Shown here: positions 6,500-12,737 of the stretch, one piece after another
Layout: each line of letters opens with the position of its first letter
How positions within the stretch are numbered: position 1 is the first letter of the stretch
DNA from: an uncultured Lachnospiraceae bacterium
Lineage (GTDB): Bacteria; Bacillota; Clostridia; Lachnospirales; Lachnospiraceae
Direction of reading: 5' to 3'
NCBI GenBank assembly: GCA_910586725.1
Contig: CAJUJL010000060.1
Location: 1-12,737, forward strand
Length of the DNA: 12,737 nucleotides
Notes under the pieces: model-generated
Told to the model about the DNA's origin: nothing
Database searches by the model: none
The model's input: only the letters and a program-made list of their open reading frames with translations
Program-made: the position numbers and the translations under genes

Positions 6500-8838
6500 A
6501 TCAGTTTTTTTATAAAAAATGGGTCAGGGTAATTTTATTCTTTTTATGTGTGATAAGTTTTAATTTTGCCGTCGGCTCGCTGCTTGTTATCTCATTTGGA
6601 GCGTCGGAAGGCATTTATGATTATACGCAGGAGGAGTTTCGGGAAAAAGCATATGAAAAAATTTGCAGGGATTATTCTATGCTGGCGTTGTCCGGCTATG
6701 AAAATGATTTTTCTGCCGAAAGATTAAAGGATACCAATTTTCGATATGGAGTTTTGCAGACAGACAGTCTGGACGGACTGGACTTGAATAACAAAAAAAT
6801 ATACAAAGTATGCAATTTTGGCAAAAATGTCAAAGAAGATATGCTTACGGTTTATTCCGGTAAAATAGGAGACGCCACTGAATTTTATGAAGGAAGGGAT
6901 GTATTTGACAATTATTATGTTTACGAAAATGAACAATTTCAGGAGAAAAAAAGTTATATTGAAAAGTACTATTATGTAAGAGATACAGACCGGTTTTACT
7001 GTGAATCGGAAGGGAAATTTTATCACTCGCTAAGTTATTCCGGGGATAGGGAGCTTATTCCAATTCAGAAAGAAAACGGGGAAACAGAATATGCCTGGAT
7101 GGATGGCAGCGAAATGATTGAATTGGATGGTAAGCTGTGGTATCTTTCGGATATTCCGATTATGACAAGAGAAGAATTGTCAGACCTTGGCACTGTTGTG
7201 TCAGAAGACGGATTGGACTCAAACGATAAAGATTATAATATCATAGATGGATTTCTCATGACATATGTGAGTGAATTTACAGACGCAGACTCATATTACG
7301 TGCTTTCCTATGTGCAGACGCCTCTGGAAGCCGAGGATGATTTTTTCAGTCAAAATCTGTTTGGAATGCTGAGAACGTGGGATAGACAGGATTATTTCGT
7401 TCAGGCGGAAGCGTTGATTCAGGCGGGGTACGAAATTCGATACGATTTGTTTGCGGTTTTTGCCGGTTCCGGTATCGTATTCCTGTTCTCTTTTGCAGGG
7501 CTGTTGATAGGAGCGGGTCACCGCAATACAAAAGAAGTCACATTGGGCTGGATAGATAAGATTCCGTTTGATCTGTTTTTGGCAGTTGTTGGGATGGCGC
7601 TTTTGATTCTTGCTTCAATAGCGGAAATTCCCGGTTTGAGCTTTTATCTTTCCCTGCAGTTTGGAGTTTTCATTTTGTGCACGGCAGAAGTCCTGTTTCT
7701 TTTGGCCTGTATGAGTTCCGCCGTACGAATAAAGCAAAGGACATGGTGGAAAAATACAATCTGCTGCCGTATTTATGTGAAATGCTGCAGTATCATGAAA
7801 AACGGCATACGGAAGTTTTCAAGGGCATTTCCTATGTTGTGGAAAGCATGGGCAGTTATGGCAGGAATTGCTTTTTTGGAATTGATAGGCCTTCAGATTA
7901 CTTCTTTTCGTCCGGGAGCACAAATCTTTTTATGGTTTGCTGAAAAAGTTATTTTATATGGCCTGATTTCCGTTGTTTTGCTGCAGATGCATAAATTAAA
8001 GAAAGCGGGAGACGATCTTGCAGCCGGCGAGTGGAAAAACAAGCTGGATACAAGCGGTATGTTCTGGGATTTGAAACAGCACGGCGATAATTTAAATAAT
8101 ATTCAGGAAGGGATTCAAAAAGCTGTAGAAAAGCAGTTGAAGAGCGAGCATTTTAAGACAGAGCTGATTACCAACGTATCGCATGACATCAAAACGCCTC
8201 TGACATCTATTATCAATTATGTGGATTTACTGCAAAAAGAGAACATAGAAAATGAAAACGCACTGGAATATATCGAAGCACTCGACCGGCAGTCTAAAAG
8301 GTTAAAGAAGCTGATTGAAGATTTGATGGAAGCATCCAAAGCGTCAACCGGAAATCTGGCTGTTTTGTACGAACGCTGCGATGCGCATGTGATGCTGACG
8401 CAGACGATCGGGGAGTTTGAAGAGAAATTAAAGGAAAATCAAATCGAATTGATTGTGCAGGGAAGCGCTGAACCGCTTTTTATCCGGGTGGATTCCAGAC
8501 ATTTGTGGCGTATTTTTGACAATCTGATGAATAATGTTTGCAAATATGCACAGCCGCTGACCAGAGCATATGTCAATATAGAAAAGCAAGATGAATCCGG
8601 CAGAATTGTGTTTCGAAATATATCGAAATATGCGTTGAACATCAGCAGTGAAGAGCTGACGGAGCGATTTGTGCGCGGAGACAGTTCCAGAAATACGGAA
8701 GGGAGCGGCCTTGGGCTGTCCATTACAAAAAGTCTGACAGAATTGATGAACGGGAAATTTGAATTGGTGATTGACGGAGACTTATTCAAAGTAATCGTTT
8801 CATTTCCGATTTCGGATGCCCCTGAAAAAGAAGCGTAA
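6496..8838 (+). CDS. Membrane sensor histidine kinase, six predicted TM helices
   Basis: A 780-residue sensor, cognate to the preceding regulator. TM1 (about 9-33) is followed by a large Tyr/Asp-rich extracytoplasmic region (about 36-315). Five more hydrophobic helices lie near 317-339, 356-376, 384-408, 449-469 and 475-497; a basic, Cys-containing loop (410-447) fits the inside by the positive-inside rule. The kinase core has phospho-acceptor His563 in NVSHDIKTPLTS, the N-box FDNLMNNVCKYA (674-685) and the G2 box GSGLGLS (737-743). The usual DxGxG G1 motif is missing; FRNISKYALNIS (706-717) stands in its place. From memory this is shared by a group of Lachnospiraceae kinases. GAGGAGG (6482-6488) is the ribosome binding site. 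I recognise no named ectodomain, so the signal is unknown; peptide or envelope stress are possibilities only. Confidence 0.92.
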   Translation: MNQFFYKKWVRVILFFLCVISFNFAVGSLLVISFGASEGIYDYTQEEFREKAYEKICRDYSMLALSGYENDFSAERLKDTNFRYGVLQTDSLDGLDLNNKKIYKVCNFGKNVKEDMLTVYSGKIGDATEFYEGRDVFDNYYVYENEQFQEKKSYIEKYYYVRDTDRFYCESEGKFYHSLSYSGDRELIPIQKENGETEYAWMDGSEMIELDGKLWYLSDIPIMTREELSDLGTVVSEDGLDSNDKDYNIIDGFLMTYVSEFTDADSYYVLSYVQTPLEAEDDFFSQNLFGMLRTWDRQDYFVQAEALIQAGYEIRYDLFAVFAGSGIVFLFSFAGLLIGAGHRNTKEVTLGWIDKIPFDLFLAVVGMALLILASIAEIPGLSFYLSLQFGVFILCTAEVLFLLACMSSAVRIKQRTWWKNTICCRIYVKCCSIMKNGIRKFSRAFPMLWKAWAVMAGIAFLELIGLQITSFRPGAQIFLWFAEKVILYGLISVVLLQMHKLKKAGDDLAAGEWKNKLDTSGMFWDLKQHGDNLNNIQEGIQKAVEKQLKSEHFKTELITNVSHDIKTPLTSIINYVDLLQKENIENENALEYIEALDRQSKRLKKLIEDLMEASKASTGNLAVLYERCDAHVMLTQTIGEFEEKLKENQIELIVQGSAEPLFIRVDSRHLWRIFDNLMNNVCKYAQPLTRAYVNIEKQDESGRIVFRNISKYALNISSEELTERFVRGDSSRNTEGSGLGLSITKSLTELMNGKFELVIDGDLFKVIVSFPISDAPEKEA

Positions 8839-8852
8839 GGTTTCAAAGATAT

Positions 8853-8914
8853 TGCAATGATCTGCTCATTTGTTTAAAATTAATTATTATATGACAAATG
8901 GGCGGATTATTGTA
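8853..8914 (+). promoter_or_regulatory. Long hairpin covering ribosome binding site of downstream gene
   Basis: Positions 8855-8873 pair with 8894-8912 through 19 consecutive base pairs around a 20-base AT-rich loop. Three pairs (8859/8908, 8863/8904, 8866/8901) are G-U on the plus strand and would be A-C mismatches on the minus strand, so the structure favours plus-strand RNA. G8854/T8913 and T8853/A8914 extend it into the start codon. The weak Shine-Dalgarno GGGCGGA (8900-8906) lies inside the 3' arm. There is no T-tract after it, so it is not a standard terminator. It could control translation of the next gene, protect the 3' end of the kinase mRNA, or both. Confidence 0.8.
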
Positions 8915-9960
8915 TGAATAATATGTTTAATGAAATTTTACGGGAACAGAAAATGCTTTATCCCAGGATGGAGCCGCAGGATTATGGAAAATTGATTTAT
9001 CAGAGCGAGTTTGGCCCCAGACATCTGGCTGAGGATATGCAAATCATCTTGTCAGAAATAAACAGAGAACGGGCCGAGGTTTCACAGGATAGTTATCCCC
9101 AAACGCCGGAGTTTATTGGCAATGGGCTGTGCCGTTTCCCTTTATCTATGTGCAGATCGGACAGAGACGGATATTTGCTTGCGAAATTGTTTGCCTTGAC
9201 GGCTCGAAGACATCATGTTTCTAAGCCCGGAGTATTAGAGAAATTGAGTCTGCTGAAGGAATTTTCGATACCTGGTATGGATGCATGGGCGGAAAAATGG
9301 AGAGAAGAAGGGTATCCGGCCGTTCACCACAGCAGGGCATATCGTGAGGCTTATCAGCCGCATTACAGGCTTTTGCGCAGAGATTATGCAGGTTATTTTC
9401 CCGTACTGTCAGAAATTTATAAAATGATGGAACGCAAAAAAAACATCATCATAGGTATAGACGGGCGGTGTGGAAGCGGAAAAACGACGCTTGCGGAATG
9501 GATTCAATCCATCCTTCCGTGCAATCGGATTCATATGGATGATTTTTATCTGCCGCAATCGAAACGTCAGGAGGGGTGGACAGAGATTCCAGGAGGAAAT
9601 ATAGACTTTTCACGCCTGATTTCAGAAGTTCTGCGACCGATTCATGCGGGAGAGGCGGTCTGTTATCGTCGTTACTGCTGCAGTAAAGATAAAATGGAAG
9701 AGGAGATGTATATGCCTTTTCGCAATCTTACGATTGTAGAGGGCAGCTATTCGCATCATCCGTCCCTGCCCCCATATGATCTGAAGATTTTTATAACGTG
9801 TTCCCTGCAGGAGCGCAAAAGGAGGCTAATGGAGAGGGAGGGCAGTTATTTTACCATGTTTTTAGACCGGTGGATGCCAATGGAAGAACATTATTTTAGA
9901 AGCTTTGCAATCGAAGAGAACAGTGATCTGCAAATAGATACGAGCGAACTTTTTCTGTAA
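8914..9960 (+). CDS. Uridine kinase-like P-loop protein with unrecognised N-terminal domain
   Basis: A 348-residue soluble protein in two parts. Residues about 1-170 form a charged, probably helical domain with YPRMEPQDYGKLIYQSEFGP (16-35) and FIGNGLCRFPL; I do not recognise a named family. Residues about 175-348 resemble the uridine kinase/phosphoribulokinase P-loop group: Walker A GRCGSGKT (184-191), HMDDFYLP (207-214) where this family keeps its acidic pair, VEGSYS (275-280) at the Walker B strand, and a basic lid RKRRLMERE (301-309). It probably phosphorylates a small hydroxylated molecule; a nucleoside is one option. The start at 8914 has only GGGCGGA seven bases upstream, buried in a hairpin. 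There is no clear promoter of its own, so it may be read from the kinase operon. Confidence 0.82.
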   Translation: MNNMFNEILREQKMLYPRMEPQDYGKLIYQSEFGPRHLAEDMQIILSEINRERAEVSQDSYPQTPEFIGNGLCRFPLSMCRSDRDGYLLAKLFALTARRHHVSKPGVLEKLSLLKEFSIPGMDAWAEKWREEGYPAVHHSRAYREAYQPHYRLLRRDYAGYFPVLSEIYKMMERKKNIIIGIDGRCGSGKTTLAEWIQSILPCNRIHMDDFYLPQSKRQEGWTEIPGGNIDFSRLISEVLRPIHAGEAVCYRRYCCSKDKMEEEMYMPFRNLTIVEGSYSHHPSLPPYDLKIFITCSLQERKRRLMEREGSYFTMFLDRWMPMEEHYFRSFAIEENSDLQIDTSELFL

Positions 9961-9999
9961 AAAAACTGACCGGGGCTGTTTTGCCCCGATCAGTTTTTT
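9961..9999. terminator. Bidirectional terminator between convergent genes
   Basis: AAAAACTGA (9961-9969) and CGGGGC (9971-9976) pair with GCCCCG (9983-9988) and TCAGTTTTT (9990-9998), with a single C/A mismatch and a six-base loop. The A-run on one side and T-run on the other make it work in both directions. It starts immediately after the stop of the kinase-like gene and ends three bases before the stop of the penicillin-binding protein gene. Confidence 0.92.
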
Positions 10000-10001
10000 G
10001 G

Positions 10002-12572
10002 TTATTGAACCATGCCGGCCTGCGGATCCATAACGCCTTCCATTCCGGGTATTTGAGGTATTGGAATTTCAGGCATCGGATGCATGGGGCATGTGTTTGT
10101 GGAAGCGCCTTCGGACGCCAGGTACGGGCCGTCTGCGGAACCGGCAGAACCGCCGGTAATATAAACGCCGCCCGTTCGCATCGGACATAGATCTGTTGCC
10201 AGCATACCGGATTCGGCGCAAATGGTAACATTGACATGGTGATCGCAATATTCTGTCGGCGTGGTGCCTTCTGCAAAATATTCGGTTGTCGCCATGCTTC
10301 CGCGGGGATCGGCGTCACATAAACCTGCAACGACCCGCTTGCCGGATTTTTTGCAGACGGTTGCGGTCGTAATGTCTTCCGGCATGATAAAGTCCCTATA
10401 CTCCAGATTTTCATGCAGACGGGACATGACGCCTTTCCAGATGGCTTTCGGATAAGATGTTGTTCCGCTCTGCTGCGGCGTGTTGTCGTCAAAACCACCC
10501 CATACGACACAGGTATAATAAGGAGTAAATCCTGCAAACAATGCGTCTCTGTTCTTTGTGGTGGTTCCGGTTTTGCCGGCTATGGCCATATTGCCAAAGT
10601 TGACGGCTGTTCCGGTTCCTCTTTTTACAACGTCCTCCATTGCGTTTGTCAAAAGCCATGCGGTAGATGATTTTAATACGCTGTGTGTCTGCGGCATATT
10701 GTCAATCAGAACATTGCCGTCATGATCTAAAATTTTGGTGTAAAAACGTGGTTTGACATACGTTCCGTTATTGGCAATTGTTGCATAAGCGGCGGTCAGT
10801 TCCAGGTTTGTCACTCCTTTTGTAATGCCGCCCAATGCCAGAGCCTGATTGTTGTCATCGTCAACCAATGTTGTAAATCCAAAATCTTTCAGATAGCTGT
10901 ATCCTAAATTTGTGCCAATTTCCGTCAGTGTCTTTACGGTTACTATATTAATGGAATGAATGATGGCTTCCCGAAGCGGCGTAAAGCCACGAAACGAATT
11001 GTCGTAGTTGCGCAGGGAAGTGCCGTTCTCGTAGGAATACGGCGCGTCATCCTGTACGGATGCAAGTGTCAGCCCGCCGCTGTCAAGAGCCGGGGCGTAA
11101 GCGGCAAGAACTTTAAAGGTAGAACCGGGCTGTCTTGCGGTATCGGTTGCACGATTTAATGTTTTGCTGGCTGTTTTGTCGCCCCTGCCGCCGACAAGAG
11201 CAACGACTTCTCCGGTTTGCTGGTTCATAACGGTAAGCGCTGTTTCCGGCTGCAATGTATACGTGACGGTTTCACCGTTTCCCACAATCTTATCGCCAGG
11301 CTGCATAATCTCTGCTTTGTATTGTTCGATTGCGGCCTGCGCTTCCTCAATGGAGGAGAAATTAATATCGTACTCGCTGTTGGACGACTGATAATAAGAA
11401 AGCATGGTCTGTTCACTGAAATTCGCATAACTGCCGTCCTTCTTCTCGATGGTCAGGCGGTAAGAAAATGAATATTTTGGTTCAAGCGGGTAATTTTCCA
11501 GATTATTGACCTCTTCATCACAAATCGCCTGTATGGCGGAGTTTTGTGTGGAATATATGGTCAGACCGCCGTTGTAAAGAGCTTTATAAGCCTGTGTTTC
11601 CGTGTAGCCTTTCAGGTCGATTAAATCCTGGATCACCTGGTCCGTTAATTCATCTACAAAATAGGAAGTGACGGCGGCTTCGTCTTCTACGGCGGTATTG
11701 ACGATTTGTATGCGGTCGTAGACGTCGTCTGCAATTGCTTCGTTGTATTCTTTCTGCGTAATGTAGTCATGCTTTAACATATTATTCAGCACTTTATCCC
11801 GGCGTTCCAGGTTTTTTTCCGGGTGGCTGATCGGGTTGAGTCCCGAAGGATTTTGCGTAATTGCCGCAATGACGGCGCATTCGGATAAGGTCAGTTCCGA
11901 GACGTTTTTATTAAAATAACGTTTGGAAGCCGATTGCACGCCCAATGTATTTTGTCCCAAATTAATCGTATTCAGATAGTTTTCCAGTATCCAGTCTTTT
12001 GACACCTTTTTCTCAAGCTGTATGGCCAGATATTGTTCCTGAATTTTGCGTTTGAATTTGTCCGCCATGGCCGTTTCGCTGGTCCAGCTTGTAAATACGT
12101 TGTTTTTCAGGAGCTGCTGTGTGATGGTGCTGGCGCCTTCCGAAAAATGGCCGCTTGTAATTCCTTTGATGCCGGCGCGCATAATGCCTTTTAAATCAAT
12201 GCCGTTGTGCTCATAAAACCGTTCGTCTTCAATCGCTACAAAAGCGTGCTGAAGGTTTATCGGGATTTCATCAATCGTAGCATACACACGGTTTGACCCG
12301 GTTGCCACCAGTTTGGCAATCTGATTGCCGTCGGTATCAAGCACGGTAGAGAGAAAGCCTGTTGGCGTGGCGTCGTCAAGATTGATCTCCGGCGAAGCGT
12401 CAATGACGCCTTTTGCAATGCCAAGTCCTACGCAGCCGCCGATAACGACAAGGGCTAAAAAACATGCCACCAGGGTTTTTAAAAAAATTATATTAAATTT
12501 TTTTAGAATCATAGCACTTTTGGATGCAAGCTCTTTCTCACGCTTACGGGTACTATTTTTTCCATAGTTCAT
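10002..12572 (-). CDS. ponA: Class A penicillin-binding protein (PBP1A-type)
   Basis: Bifunctional cell-wall synthase: polymerises lipid II glycan strands and cross-links peptides outside the membrane. With the start at 12572 it has 856 residues: a basic cytoplasmic tail, one TM (about 26-54), a glycosyltransferase GT51 domain (about 85-265) with catalytic EDERFYEH (115-122) and EGASTITQQLLKN (145-157), then a transpeptidase with S484-x-x-K in PGSTFKVL, SIN (540-542) and KTGT (667-670). A tail follows with Cys740, 752, 776, 785, 796 and 828 and a Pro/Met-rich end. The start is chosen because GGAGG (12584-12588) precedes it and the likely promoter lies inside the longer frame to 12656. All catalytic motifs are intact. 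The ponA symbol is by type, not proven orthology. Confidence 0.94.
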   Translation of the reverse strand: MNYGKNSTRKREKELASKSAMILKKFNIIFLKTLVACFLALVVIGGCVGLGIAKGVIDASPEINLDDATPTGFLSTVLDTDGNQIAKLVATGSNRVYATIDEIPINLQHAFVAIEDERFYEHNGIDLKGIMRAGIKGITSGHFSEGASTITQQLLKNNVFTSWTSETAMADKFKRKIQEQYLAIQLEKKVSKDWILENYLNTINLGQNTLGVQSASKRYFNKNVSELTLSECAVIAAITQNPSGLNPISHPEKNLERRDKVLNNMLKHDYITQKEYNEAIADDVYDRIQIVNTAVEDEAAVTSYFVDELTDQVIQDLIDLKGYTETQAYKALYNGGLTIYSTQNSAIQAICDEEVNNLENYPLEPKYSFSYRLTIEKKDGSYANFSEQTMLSYYQSSNSEYDINFSSIEEAQAAIEQYKAEIMQPGDKIVGNGETVTYTLQPETALTVMNQQTGEVVALVGGRGDKTASKTLNRATDTARQPGSTFKVLAAYAPALDSGGLTLASVQDDAPYSYENGTSLRNYDNSFRGFTPLREAIIHSINIVTVKTLTEIGTNLGYSYLKDFGFTTLVDDDNNQALALGGITKGVTNLELTAAYATIANNGTYVKPRFYTKILDHDGNVLIDNMPQTHSVLKSSTAWLLTNAMEDVVKRGTGTAVNFGNMAIAGKTGTTTKNRDALFAGFTPYYTCVVWGGFDDNTPQQSGTTSYPKAIWKGVMSRLHENLEYRDFIMPEDITTATVCKKSGKRVVAGLCDADPRGSMATTEYFAEGTTPTEYCDHHVNVTICAESGMLATDLCPMRTGGVYITGGSAGSADGPYLASEGASTNTCPMHPMPEIPIPQIPGMEGVMDPQAGMVQ

Positions 12573-12600
12573 AATTACCAAAGCCTCCTTTAACGGATCT

Positions 12601-12609
12601 ATTATATCA
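12601..12609 (-). promoter_or_regulatory. Extended -10 promoter of the PBP gene
   Basis: On the minus strand TGATATAAT (12609-12601) gives a perfect TATAAT preceded by TG at the extended -10 position. No good -35 is seen at 17 bases. The predicted transcript start near 12594 leaves a leader of about 22 bases holding AAAGGAGG. This argues against translation starting at 12656. Confidence 0.65.
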
Positions 12610-12641
12610 AATAATTTCTTATAATAAAAGTACCCTTTTTT

Positions 12642-12672
12642 GGTTGATTCAGTCAACCGGTCATGTTAGAAT
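12642..12672 (+). promoter_or_regulatory. Divergent plus-strand promoter with overlapping inverted repeat
   Basis: TTGATT (12644-12649), a 17-base spacer and TAGAAT (12667-12672) preceded by TG (extended -10) form a good sigma-A promoter reading out of the window. An inverted repeat GGTTGA (12642-12647) and TCAACC (12653-12658) with a five-base centre overlaps the -35 and spacer, a position suited to a repressor, though it may also be chance. Confidence 0.5.
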
Positions 12673-12710
12673 CAAAAAAGATAGCAATTTGGTAATATGT
12701 CAAGAGGAAA

Positions 12711-12737
12711 ATGAAAAAGATTTTCGTGAAAAAGGGT
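12711..12737 (+). CDS. Possible start of a plus-strand gene cut by the window edge
   Basis: ATG at 12711 opens a frame reading MKKIFVKKG to the edge. AGAGGA (12703-12708) lies just upstream, closer than ideal, and the divergent promoter at 12644-12672 is about 40 bases away. Nine codons are too few to identify a product, and the true start may lie further on. Confidence 0.3.

Noticed and set aside
7677..7943. Frameshift in the histidine kinase, suggested by an open alternative frame and an odd Cys-rich segment
   Set aside because: The main frame is continuous, keeps plausible TM topology on both sides, and the alternative frame shows no family features.
8853..8914. Hairpin after the kinase gene as a standard intrinsic terminator
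   Set aside because: Neither strand has a T-run after the stem, and the next start codon follows at once.
9896..10537. 213-residue minus-strand frame overlapping the PBP gene end
   Set aside because: Another frame of the PBP gene on the same strand, crossing the terminator; no recognisable features.
12573..12656. 28-residue upstream extension of the PBP
   Set aside because: The likely promoter lies inside it and the only good ribosome binding site serves 12572.
12698..12703. Perfect TTGACA on the minus strand
   Set aside because: No -10-like hexamer lies 15-19 bases downstream of it.

Overview
The window looks like a chromosomal segment of a Gram-positive anaerobe of the Clostridia, most likely Lachnospiraceae. 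This is inferred from strong AGGAGG ribosome binding sites, AT-leaning codon use, and the protein types present: a B. subtilis-like thymidylate synthase, an acetolactate synthase with a four-cysteine insert, a VanR-like regulator with a multi-pass sensor kinase, and a PBP1A with a cysteine-bearing tail. No phage, transposon or CRISPR structure is visible.

Layout. Positions 1-230 hold a long inverted repeat with a tRNA D-arm-like core, a degenerate-looking tRNA-Asn(GUU), and a hairpin terminator. A promoter at 234-262 then drives a plus-strand operon: thyA, a 38-bp tandem repeat array, folA, an AEC-family permease, ilvB and ilvN. It ends at a bidirectional terminator (5047-5091). A convergent flavin reductase-like gene (5621-5112, minus) follows. 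Diverging from it is an OmpR-type response regulator overlapping by 4 bases a 780-residue sensor kinase. Just after the kinase, a hairpin of about 20 base pairs abuts, and probably masks, the ribosome binding site of a 348-residue protein in which an unrecognised N-terminal domain is fused to a uridine kinase-like P-loop domain. A terminator shared by convergent genes separates it from a minus-strand class A penicillin-binding protein. Beyond that gene's promoter, a divergent plus-strand promoter points out of the window.

How the genes work together. ThyA uses methylenetetrahydrofolate to make dTMP and releases dihydrofolate, which DHFR recycles, so thyA-folA is a natural pair. ilvBN encodes the first committed enzyme of branched-chain amino acid synthesis and appears to be carried on the same transcript with no leader of its own. 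The two-component system probably senses an extracellular or envelope signal; its targets cannot be read from the sequence apart from possible autoregulatory sites upstream.

Most genes are ordinary housekeeping or accessory genes. The least explained elements are the strand-specific hairpin in front of the kinase-fusion gene, that fusion protein itself, the thyA-folA repeat array, and the decayed-looking tRNA-Asn beside the tRNA-like inverted repeat. I do not see a convincing new multi-gene defence or mobile system.
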